Below are positions 1-10,600 of a DNA stretch of 64,000 nucleotides, piece after piece. This DNA comes from Strigamia acuminata. Its lineage: Eukaryota; Arthropoda; Chilopoda; Geophilomorpha; Linotaeniidae. Numbering within the stretch: the first letter of the stretch is position 1; each line of letters starts with the position of its first letter. Both the position numbers and the translations under genes were made by a program. Where the stretch lies: positions 434,001-498,000 of the forward strand of contig OX442314.1 in the NCBI GenBank assembly GCA_949358305.1. Direction: 5' to 3'. The notes under the pieces are model-generated. The model did not search any database. It worked only from the letters and a program-made list of their open reading frames with translations, and was not told where the DNA came from.

Positions 1-2412
1 TTTCATCAGAAACTTTACAGCTTCAGGAGATTGGTCTTTCAACTCTTTTGGTTTTCCATCGATGAAGACAATAACATTGAATTTTCCATTTTTGGAAGGT
101 TCAACCTTGAACTTGAAGGTTGATGTCGGATTCTTCTTGATTTCTTCAATCAAATCAGTGAACTCGACGTCTACTTGGATTGGTGTTTGTGTTTCTTTGT
201 CCGACAGAATAAAAGTTGTTTGGCCATTATGCTTGACTGTTTTTGGAGTCCTAAGCGATTGAAGCAATTGAACAATAATGTTTAAGAATTTAGCCGGTAA
301 TGGATATTTTTTTGTTTTGCCATTGTGAGTGATGACAAGCTCCAAACCATTTTTCCCAGTGCCAATTCTCAAGTTGTATGATGGATCACTCTTAGCCTTG
401 GTTATTAATTCTAAAAATTTATCAGAATCAATGGTTCCAATGTTGAGGTCCTCAGGTTGCTCTTCAAGTGTAATCGTAAATTGTCCAGTAGCTGATGCTG
501 GTGAAAGCTTAAATTGCAAATCAGGATTCTTAATAAGTTTAATAAAAACAAAAAGCAAATTTGGATCAATGTGCTTGTATGTTTTAGAACCTTTCTTCCC
601 TTCATGAATAGTTAACTCATATTTGCCATCAGTTCCTGGTTGAATTTGAATTCTATTTTCTGGATGTTCTCGTACTTGTTTCAGCAATGTCAAAAACAGT
701 GGTTTTACTGTAAATGTTGTTTGCGTTGCACTATTGTCAGGAATAAACAAATAAGATTTATCTCCTGATTTGCCTAAAACTTCGTATGGCAATGAGGGAT
801 TCTTAACCAATCGAATAAAGGCGTCGCCAATTTTTGCTGGCACATCAGAATAGATTTTCTTTTTCCCATTTGAGTCGTCAGTCACAGTTATTGTGTACGT
901 ATCACCTGATGTTGCTATTTGAATTGAATAGCCTCCTTTCCTTATTTTCTTTACGACCTCTAAGAATTCGGGCTTCACTGTAATAATATTTGATGGTTTT
1001 GGCGGTTCAGGAGATACAGCAATTTTTACGTTGGAACCCTCTTTTCCTACTTCCGTGATTTGCAAAGTTGGATTCTTGAGTAATTTTACAAACAAGGATA
1101 AAATGTCTCTAGGTATTTTCTTGTAGGTTTTTGTTCCTTTGTCAGTCGTTAAAGTTACCGTCAACAAGCCATCGTCTTCCGGCTGATATTTGATTTTAAC
1201 CGCTTTAGTTGATTTCCGGACTTGCCTGATCAGTTCAACGAATTGTGGTTTAACGATGTAGTATTCAATTCCTTTTCCAATTGTCCCCGTATTGAGGTCG
1301 TCAGGTTGATCCACAACAGTCACAGTAAATTCCCCATTAGCAGCTGGCGAGACTTTATATTGCAAATTAGGATTCTTAATAAGTTCGACAAAAGAGAAAA
1401 GTAGGTTTGGGTCTATGTGCTTGTAGGTTTTGGACTGTTTCTTTCCATCTTCAACGGTCAACTCATATTTACCATCGGTTCCGGGTTGAATTCTTATATG
1501 ATTGCTCGGATGATTTCGCACCTGTTTTAGCAATGTTAAAAACAGCGATTTAACTGTTATTTTTGTTTGCTTTCCACTGTAGTTGGGAATAAACAATACA
1601 TCTTCGTCTCCTGATTTGCCTATAACTTGGTACTGTAATGAAGGATCTTTGAGCAATCGAATAAAAGCTTCGCCAGTATTTGTCGGTAAATCAGCATAGG
1701 TTTCCTTTTTCCCACTTGACTTATTAGTCACAGTTATTGTGTACTTATTGCCTTTTGTTGATATTTGAATTGAATAACCTCCTTTTCTTATTCTATTGAC
1801 TGCATCCAAAAGTTGGGGTTTTATTTTAAAAATATTTGTTGGTTTTGGTGGTTCAGGAGAAACAGCAATTTTAACTTTAGACCCAACTTTTCCTACTTCT
1901 TTGATTTGCAGACTTGGATTTTTAAGTAATTTGGCAAACAAGTCAAACGTGGCTTTTGATATTTTGTCATATGTTTTTGTTCCTTTGTCAGTGGTTACTG
2001 TCAGTTTGTAGAGGCCATCTTGATGTCTTTGAGCATGGACCTTAACTGCTTTAGTTGAGGCTCTAACTTCTTGAAACAGCTGAACAAACTGCAGATCAAC
2101 TGTGTAATATTCAACATTTTGACTGGAAGATGATCCACTAGAAGTTCCACCAGAAGAAGATCCACCAGAAGAAGATCCACCAGAAGATGATCCACTCGAA
2201 GATGATCCACTGGAAGAAGATCCACTCCAAGACGTTCCACCAGAAGACGATGAAGTGGAATATGTTCGACTATGAGTTGTGGTTGCTGAAGGAATTCGGT
2301 GTTGTACATGGCCTAGTACATGGTGTAAAGCCTTATTTACATCATTGAAGTGTTTTGGAATCAAGTTGTACGATGATATCAATCCAATAACTGAAATAAA
2401 TGTATGAATCAT
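1..2412 (-). CDS. Secreted-looking modular repeat protein, 5' part, family not recognised
   Basis: An uninterrupted frame runs from an ATG at 2412 off the left edge, giving 804 codons with no stop. An in-frame TAA lies two codons upstream, so this ATG is the natural start. A CAG/GTAAAT splice donor near 2490 suggests a short 5' UTR intron. Residues 1-16 are hydrophobic and could be a signal peptide. Residues about 52-97 are almost pure Ser/Gly. From about residue 100 there are modules of roughly 90-100 residues, each with a leading helix-like FxxLxxxVR segment, a DGxYxLTV/TYxxI strand pattern and a KNPxLQ motif. Three module types occur in the order A-B-C, and the triplet (about 282 residues) is repeated almost intact, followed by two more divergent modules. 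No catalytic motif, Cys pattern or membrane segment is visible. A structural or extracellular matrix role is only a guess. Confidence 0.75.
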   Translation of the reverse strand, partial: MIHTFISVIGLISSYNLIPKHFNDVNKALHHVLGHVQHRIPSATTTHSRTYSTSSSSGGTSWSGSSSSGSSSSGSSSGGSSSGGSSSGGTSSGSSSSQNVEYYTVDLQFVQLFQEVRASTKAVKVHAQRHQDGLYKLTVTTDKGTKTYDKISKATFDLFAKLLKNPSLQIKEVGKVGSKVKIAVSPEPPKPTNIFKIKPQLLDAVNRIRKGGYSIQISTKGNKYTITVTNKSSGKKETYADLPTNTGEAFIRLLKDPSLQYQVIGKSGDEDVLFIPNYSGKQTKITVKSLFLTLLKQVRNHPSNHIRIQPGTDGKYELTVEDGKKQSKTYKHIDPNLLFSFVELIKNPNLQYKVSPAANGEFTVTVVDQPDDLNTGTIGKGIEYYIVKPQFVELIRQVRKSTKAVKIKYQPEDDGLLTVTLTTDKGTKTYKKIPRDILSLFVKLLKNPTLQITEVGKEGSNVKIAVSPEPPKPSNIITVKPEFLEVVKKIRKGGYSIQIATSGDTYTITVTDDSNGKKKIYSDVPAKIGDAFIRLVKNPSLPYEVLGKSGDKSYLFIPDNSATQTTFTVKPLFLTLLKQVREHPENRIQIQPGTDGKYELTIHEGKKGSKTYKHIDPNLLFVFIKLIKNPDLQFKLSPASATGQFTITLEEQPEDLNIGTIDSDKFLELITKAKSDPSYNLRIGTGKNGLELVITHNGKTKKYPLPAKFLNIIVQLLQSLRTPKTVKHNGQTTFILSDKETQTPIQVDVEFTDLIEEIKKNPTSTFKFKVEPSKNGKFNVIVFIDGKPKELKDQSPEAVKFLMK

Positions 2413-2596
2413 GATTTAGTATTATTTCAAAGTATTTTTCTACTACAACGTCAAACAAGAAGTTTTCTCTGTTCCAAACTGAAAAATTTACCTGAAAGCT
2501 GCAAAACCACGAACAGCCAAGTATGTCTCTCTCTTTGGAGAAACATCTTCATTCGTCTAATGGATTGAAGAGTGAAGTTTCAATATGAGATTGTGA

Positions 2597-2606
2597 GCTT
2601 ATATAG
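2597..2606 (-). promoter_or_regulatory. TATA box of the repeat-protein gene
   Basis: On the minus strand the sequence reads CTATATAAGC, a strong TATA box, about 185 bp upstream of the ATG at 2412. A start site about 30 bp downstream (near 2570) would give a short leader with the putative 5' UTR intron at 2490. This supports the repeat protein being a real gene. Confidence 0.5.
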
Positions 2607-2609
2607 TGA

Positions 2610-4400
2610 TCAAAGAAAAAACAATCAACTGAACATCTGTAGCTAATTGCCTCAAATAACAGAAATTGGCTATTATTGCCTAAATACTATCTAATGAAAA
2701 ACACTTCAAAGCAATTCTTAACACCTGCACTCTTTACTGAATGTAATTAGAAGACTTTTAATGTTGAAAACAATTGTTATTAGTTTTTGTTTTTCATTCC
2801 TGCTGCAGGTTTAATTGAAGTGTACCTTTCACCGGGCCGTCAATTGAAGCAAAAACCTTTACAGTGAATAATAATTGTGTGATAAATATTTATCAGCCTG
2901 ATTCTTATAGGCTAATACTGGGTTGCATTGCCTATATTTGAAAACTTGCTTTTTATTATACTAATTGTAAAAACACAAAATGGCAGTTCTTTGCTTTGTG
3001 AATGAGATGGAAGAGATCCCCGAAAAAAAGACCAACAATCAATTCAACATTACAACCGACTTTTATAAGGTTTTGCATTAACTCATAACTCCTGTTTAAA
3101 AATTTCTCCTAAATTGCTGTCTAATTCTTGCTGCGATCATATTAACCGCACACCATCTAAGAGGTGGAAATTGTGTTCACAATCACGATAACATTTTCAG
3201 TTGCAGCGGGCATCGATGTATCCGAATTAGATTTTGGATTGTATGGCATGTTTAGCCAAGATTGAGTTGTCTAAAAACAAGAGAAGTTCCTGGAAAATTC
3301 ATACAAGCATGAGAACCAACTGTTTGTAGTATTTAAACACTACTGCACATTTTTATGTGCATAATTCTACTATTCGGGTATTTCAATAATCTTAGGCTCA
3401 TATGTATAGTAGAAGTGCCAAATTTGCGCACGCAGAGGCTTGACTAATGAATTTAAAAGTTAGGAATTAGGTCTGAGCTTAGATTCCAAACTTCAAATTG
3501 ACATTGCACAGGAACTATGCAGGTCTTTGGCCCCTCTTTAATCACCACACCAAATTTCAGAACAGCACATCTTTAGATAAAGAAGTTACAGTGATTGCCA
3601 GTATTTCATGCGTTATCGTTACTGTCAGAGTTTTTTTGTCATTTTTGTACTCAAATACGAATTGCAGAATCATGATCTACAGGTGTTTTTCCTTAAGGAT
3701 GAATACAGTTTACGGTAAATACCGTACATTTGTCATTTGTAAAAATTTTTAATTTTTGAGGATGAACAATTGCAGGCAACATTTCAACTCTGGGTATCAT
3801 TGGTTCTATGAAAGTTACAAAGATCAAAATTGGCTTGTTTCAGAGTAGACTTCAGGCTCTTTCAAAGAAAGTTTATTTGATCTCTGCATCGATTGTAGTT
3901 GTCAAGATAATTCCACCATTGGAACCTCATCATCCTATTTGAACACTTATTTAGCTACATAACTACTGTATAACGTAACTGCGGTATTTATCAATTTGCA
4001 GTAACGCGTGCAACCTTGCTGATTGCCACATTTGTAATTATTTCAGAGAAAAATGCTGGCTCGTTGATTGTTATTGAGGTTAAGAAATGAAAAAAGAACA
4101 AATGGCATTTCTCAACCATTTGTTGTGCAATTAAAAGCATTTCTGAGATTGTTGTTTCTCTGCCGTTCAGAAAATTAATTTTTGGATCGAAAATAGAAAA
4201 TAAATTAATTTAAAAATCATCATTTGGAAAACCTTTTGAATTTTATTAAGAATTTTTTTTTTTTAAATTGAAAGGTGCGGGTAAATTTGTGTAGTTGCAT
4301 GAATTGTTGTATAGTTTGACCAAACCGATTTCAGTTAATTGATTTAATTGATGCAAATTAAATTAAACGTGAGCTTAATTACAATGAAAAGTCAAAAATT
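2610..4400. other. Intergenic stretch with no recognised gene
   Basis: AT-rich DNA between the repeat-protein promoter and the 3' end of beta-heavy spectrin. Reading frames here are short and have no recognisable similarity. I see no clear repeat or transposon structure. Confidence 0.6.
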
Positions 4401-4403
4401 CAA

Positions 4404-4409
4404 TTTATT
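4404..4409 (-). terminator. Candidate polyadenylation signal of kst
   Basis: AATAAA on the minus strand about 30 bp after the kst stop codon. Confidence 0.5.
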
Positions 4410-4439
4410 TCAACTCAACTTACACAACAGTGATAAACT

Positions 4440-4621
4440 TTAATTTCTTTTAAACAGTTTGGGAAAAGCCCACTTTTTGTCGCGCGTCTTCCTGTCGAAA
4501 TCATCGACATCGATGACGGAGACGGAGCGAGCTGCGCTTGCGCTGCTGGCATAACTAGATGTGACCGAAATAGAATCGTCTTCATCTTCATCGGACTCTT
4601 CGAAAGGATTACTGGACGGAC
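4440..4621 (-). CDS. kst: kst last exon, acidic then basic tail
   Basis: The acceptor GTTAG at 4622 joins in phase to the PH exon (C plus GT makes Arg). The 60 residues are rich in Asp/Glu ([10 protein letters not shown]), then Ser, and end in a basic tail ([12 protein letters not shown]) and TAA. The phase match and the lack of another stop support it as the true C-terminus. Otherwise the PH exon would end at a read-through stop at 5656. Confidence 0.75.
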
Positions 4622-7600
4622 CTAACACAAAAACAACAAATAAAATAAAATAAATATTTAAATTATTTTATTCTATGTTATTCGGGGGACCGAACATTAG
4701 GAATTTTTGTCAACAAGGTTTATAAATCCCTAGATTTGGAAAGATTTATGGATTTAAAAATTTGATAAGATTTATTGATTCACTTAGGATTTAAGGATTT
4801 AGTTGGGATTTATGAATTTATTTTTAGATTCATTGATTTGATGGAAATAATTGATTCATTCATGGTTTAAGGATTTATTTAGATTACAGTCAAAGCTGTG
4901 TAGCCCGGACATAGGACGGGTCCCAGAAACTTGTCCGGTCTAGGGAATGTCCAGATGGGAGAGGCGATTTAACATTGCTGGGTATAGGGCGGGACCAAAT
5001 TAGGCCCTCCAAACTGTCCGGACCACACAGCTGTCCGGACGGTGCTATGTCGATCTACACAGCTTTGACTGTATAGATTTTGAGATCTATAGGATTTAAT
5101 TTGAGTTTTAAAAATGGATTTCAAGAATTTCTAGTATTTGGGACTAAAAGATTTAAAAATTGAAGTAAGAATTAAAAAATTAAAAACAATTTCATGTGTA
5201 AATTTGCGATTTAATGTTGGATTTATAGATTTAAAGATTTATTAGAAATTTAGAGATTTTAAGATTCATTAGAGATTTAGTGATTTTAAAATTTATTAGA
5301 GATTTAGAGATTTTAAGAATTATTAGAGAAAAAGAGATTTTAAGATTTATTAGAGATTTAGAGATTTTAAGATTTATTAAAAATTTAGAGATTTTAAGAT
5401 TTATTAGAGATTTTAAGATTTATTAGAGATTTTAAGATTTATTAGAGAATTTAAGATTTATTAGAAATTTAGAGATTTTAAGATTTATTAGAGATTTTAA
5501 GATTTATTAGGAATTTTAAGATTTATTAGAGAATTTAAGATTTATTAAAATTTAGAGATTTTAAGATTTATTAGAGATTTATTAGGGATTGAACCAACCA
5601 TCAACGAGATTTATAGCAAATGTCGGTCCCCTGACTATTATTGACTTATTCAATATTATTCACGTGTTGGGAGAACCGGTTTGACGTCACTCGTCGCGGC
5701 CTCCTCGTAACTGAGCAATTGCATTCGCGGCGGAAGTTTGGCGTGAAAGTTAATTTTATTGATCCACTCCTGCATGACGGGCATCGTGTCGGCCACGAAC
5801 AAGTACTCGGCATTGTCGACCAATCGCAGGCGGAAGGCGAACTTCTTCTTCGTGTAGTCGACGGCCGTGCTGCTCGTGGCGCGGTAGATGCTGATCGGCG
5901 GCGCCGCAGCCTTGTTGTCCAGGAAATCGTCCTTGTCTTTGAAGAAGCACAACAGCTGGCCGCACATGACGGCGTACACGCTTTTCCACGAGCGCATCGT
6001 GGCCCGTTTGCCGCCACTTTGCAGTTCCTGTTTGCGCTCGAGGAGCCCCTGGATCTCGACGGGCGGCAGGTTGCTCGACGAGTCGCTGCGTCGGCGGGTC
6101 GTGAAACTCGGGGCGCGGCGTATTTGCTTCATGCTTTCGGCTCGCTTGATGGCGACGGACGACGGCGGCGATTTGGCGGTTAAGCGCATGCTTTCGACGC
6201 GTCGCAACCCGTCCGGCTCCGACTCCGGTTCCGGCTCGTCGACCAATGTTTCCTCTTCGTTGCGACTCGTTTGGTCTTCTCTCCGTCGTTCCTGCAAATT
6301 TTAATTGCAAAAATTCATTATTTAGTCTTTTCACTGCATTTTTTACGTGCAAAATGCATTATTTGGTCTTTTCAATCCATTTTTTACGTGCAAAATGCAT
6401 TATTTGGTCTTTTCAATCCATTTTTAACATGCAAAATGCATTATTTGGTCTTTTCCCTGCATTTTTAACGTGCAAAATGCATTATTTGGTCTTTGCACCG
6501 CATTTTTAATGTGCAAAATATGTTATTTGGTCTTTTCACTGCATTTTTAACGTGCAAAATGCATCATTTGGTCTTTTCACTGCATTTTTAACGTGCAAAA
6601 TGCATTATTTGGTCTTTTCCCTGCATTTTTAACGTGCAAAATGCATTGTTTGGTCTTTTCCCTGCATTTTTAACGTGCAAAATGCATTATTTGGTCTTTT
6701 CACTGCTTTTTTAACGTGCAAAATGCATTATTTGGTCTTTTCACTGCTTTTTTAACGTGCAAAATGCATTATTTGGTTTTTTCGCTGCATTTTTTTCGTG
6801 CAAAATGCATTATTTGGTCTTATTATTGCACTTTTAACGTGCAAGATGCATTATTTGGTCTTTTCCCTGCATTTTTAACGTCTAAAATGCATTATTTGGT
6901 CTTTTCAATCCATTTTTAACATGCAAAATGCATTATTTGGTCTTTTCCCTGCATTTTTAACGTGCAAAATGCATTATTTGGTCTTTGCACCGCATTTTTA
7001 ATGTGCAAAATATGTTATTTGGTCTTTTCACTGCATTTTTAACGTGCAAAATGCATCATTTGGTCTTTTCACTGCATTTTTAACGTGCAAAATGCATTAT
7101 TTGGTCTTTTCCCTGCATTTTTAACGTGCAAAATGCATTGTTTGGTCTTTTCCCTGCATTTTTAACGTGCAAAATGCATTATTTGGTCTTTTCACTGCTT
7201 TTTTAACGTGCAAAATGCATTATTTGGTCTTTTCACTGCTTTTTTAACGTGCAAAATGCATTATTTGGTTTTTTCGCTGCATTTTTTTCGTGCAAAATGC
7301 ATTATTTGGTCTTATTATTGCACTTTTAACGTGCAAGATGCATTATTTGGTCTTTTCCCTGCATTTTTAACGTCTAAAATGCATTATTTGGTCTTTTTCC
7401 TGCATTTTTAACGTGCAAAATGCATTATTTGGTCTTTTCCCTGCATTTTTAACGTGCAAAATGCATTATTTGGTCTTTTCCCCCCATTTTTAACGTGCAA
7501 AATGCATTATTTTCTATTTTACATTAACGATGCGTTCGTGTTCCCTTCGTTTCAACTCTTTGACACGTTCCAGTTGTTGGCGCTCCGCTTCCGCTTTGTG

Positions 7601-10600
7601 GTTCTCGACTTCTTTGTTGCGCTGCGTTTGAAACGCTTTTTCGAGCTGAAAATGAAAGAAAAGATAAATGAAAAAAAAACAAGATGAGGTAAAATCAAGT
7701 TGAACTCACGAGCGTCGTCCTCTTAATGGCCATAAACTTCTCCTCCTGCGCCTCGATGGTCTTTTCGAAATCGTCGTGTTTCTTGATGAGTTCTTCCACT
7801 TGCGCTATGGAATTGCCGACATTGGCGCGGTCACCGAGCACGGACGAGCGTCCGTCGAGCCACAAGTTCAACGTGTCTACGTCGCGCTTGAAAAGCTGCA
7901 CGTCCAAATTCTGCTCGTAAAGCGCGAGCCTGTCCTCCCACGTGAGCATCAGAGATTTTAAGGCGCCGTCGAGACGTTCGATCTTGTCCTGGATCTCTCG
8001 AGCCATGAAGTGTTTCTGCTCGACCAGTTGCCGGCCGCGCACGTTGAAATCTCTCAAAGCGTCCAGTCGAGAGTCGGTTTCGGTCTTGTACTCGTGGTGG
8101 CGCGAGATCAGAGCTTCGGCGCCGCGCACGTCCTGCGGAAGATCCGACGCCGTAATTTTGGCCATCATTTCGTTCAACCACGCACTGAAATAAATAAATA
8201 AATTCCGTGGAAATAAATCCCGTGGAAATAAATCCCGTGGAAATAAATCCCGTGGAAATAAATCCCGTGGAAATAAATCCCGTGGAAATAAATCTGTAAA
8301 TCTCAAATTAAATCCTATTAAGTTCAAAATAAATCCTATAAATCGCAAAATAAATCCTATAAATCGCAAAATAAATCCGTAAATCCCAAATAAATTTGTA
8401 AATCCTAAGTAAATCAATCAATCTTTTGAAATCTTTCGGTGCACAAATCTTTGTTAAATCTTACATGAGGTCTCGGTATTCGTCAAAGTAGACTTGTAAT
8501 TCCTCGGCTTGATGCAATCGATCTTTCCTCCGCGCCGATCCGTCCAACAAGCGATTCCAGGCCTCGACGGTCTCTTCGTGACGTGACTGCACGTGCATCC
8601 GAGCGTCCGGAAACATCTTGGCCAAGCGATTTGCCTCCGCGTCCACGCTCTGCACCCGATCTTTGATGGCCGCCAAATCACGCTGAAAATGAAAAACAGT
8701 AGAAAAGAAAATAATGAAAAAAGAAAATCTCTGAATGTTTGGATGGACGCCACGTGGTCAGGGGAGGGCCACGGAACGCTAAACGAAACGCACATGATGA
8801 AATTATCCACGAAATACAACAGAGACACAGATTTAGTTATATAGCTTTATTGTTGTCTAGGGGTATGATATGGTGTCTCATACGTCGCCGTAAAGTTCGC
8901 GGAGAACATACGGTTAACGCGACTAACATAGACGCTCAGATCCCGGTGTGCGACAGAGCAGCCACGCAGACCGGTTGGGTCGCTAACTTAGTCAGTTTGG
9001 GGGGCAGTCGGGATGCGACCGTTCGTCTTGCTGGCTATTCAACCCACTACAGGTCCCACCCACTTCCGGAAGGGTTACTTCCAGGGCCAGATTGGCTAAT
9101 CAAGAAACACGAGAGGCGCGAGAGCTGCATAAGGTGTGTTGCGCTGCAGTGCAGTGATCAGCCAGCAGGGGCAGCTGGTCACAAATCTTTTCAAATCACT
9201 CACTTCGAATCCCTCGTGTTTGCGAACTTGCGAGCGGATGCTTTCCAAATCATGTCCGTAGTTGCCGGTGGTGAGCAAGCCGTCTTTTTCCTGGATCCAA
9301 CTCAACGTCTCGTCGGCGTTGCGGTCGAGCGTGTGCACTCGCTTGGCCCCAATCAACGCTTCCCGTCGCAAGTGCACGTGCTCTTTTAAATCCATCCACA
9401 TGGCAGTCAACTTGCTCATCTTTTGCTCCACCTGCTCCGAATGCGACATCAACTTTTTGCCCTGGTCGCGAACGTTGGTCACGCGTTCTTCGGTCGACGA
9501 CAAACTGCTGGCAAAATTCTCGAATTTCGTAATTAAAATCTTGAAAAATAAGAAAAAATTAAAATTAAAAATTAAAAATTATTAAATTAGTTTTTACTTC
9601 GACGTGCTCCAAATCTTGGCCGTAGTCGTCGACGTCGGTGACGGCGATTTGCTCGCCGAGCTTTTCGATGAGTTCGTCGACCGTGTAGAAATATTTGAAA
9701 AGCGAGAGGTTCTCGTCGAGACGTTTGCGCCGCTCGTCAGCAACCGCTTTCAGCTCGGCGTATTGTTTCTCCACTCGCATTTGCTTCTCGTGCAGGTTCT
9801 GGCTGTCGAAGTGACCCCTCTCGACCAGTTCTTGCTTCAGAGTGGCGAGTTTTAAGATGTTGTTGTTGAACACATTCACGTCACGATCCAAAGCGTCCAT
9901 GTTTTTAATCAAAATCTGAAAACAAAATTGAAATTAAAATAGCATAAAATTTGCTAAAGTGTCAAAACTGTCAAACGTTAAATTGAACGCACCTGCACAG
10001 AGTTTTTATCTTTACCGAAATCCACGACTTGGAGAAATGAAAAACGATCTTTGATCCAGATTTCGATTTCATTCGCTTCTTGATAGAACTTAAAACAAAA
10101 AAATGGCAATTTTATGTTCAATGTAAATGCAATATTTATTTATTTATTTTTTCCTCGTTTTCTCACCATCTGCGACTCGGCAGCGTCGACCAATCGAAGA
10201 CGTCGGACGGTGGCTTCGTCTACGAGATGTTGCAGCGCTGTTTGCAACTCGCTCAAGTGATCCTCGACCGGAATGGCCGCGAAGTGACCACTGGCGATCA
10301 TTTGCTGGCCCATGCTCGCCACCGAAGCGATGAGTGGCTCGCGCGTTTGAATTTCCGCTTCGAGAACCTGAAACGACAAGAAATTTGTAAAATTTGCATT
10401 AAATTCCAATTAATTAATTAATTAATCACTTGGTGTTTCTTTTGCAGGTTGGAAACGGTGGACAGACTCGAACCCAAATCGGTGGACGACGCCAGCGTTT
10501 TCTTTTCGTTGATCCAGAAGAGTTCGTCGTCGACGTCCCTTCGGAATCGATAGTAGAGCAACGCGTCCTCCAAATTGTCGCGCCGGATTTGAACGGGTTC

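Noticed and set aside
5641-6304. Two plus-strand frames of 180 and 138 codons opposite the kst PH exon
   Set aside because: Antisense shadows in GC-rich coding DNA; the minus frame contains a clear PH domain and consistent splice sites.
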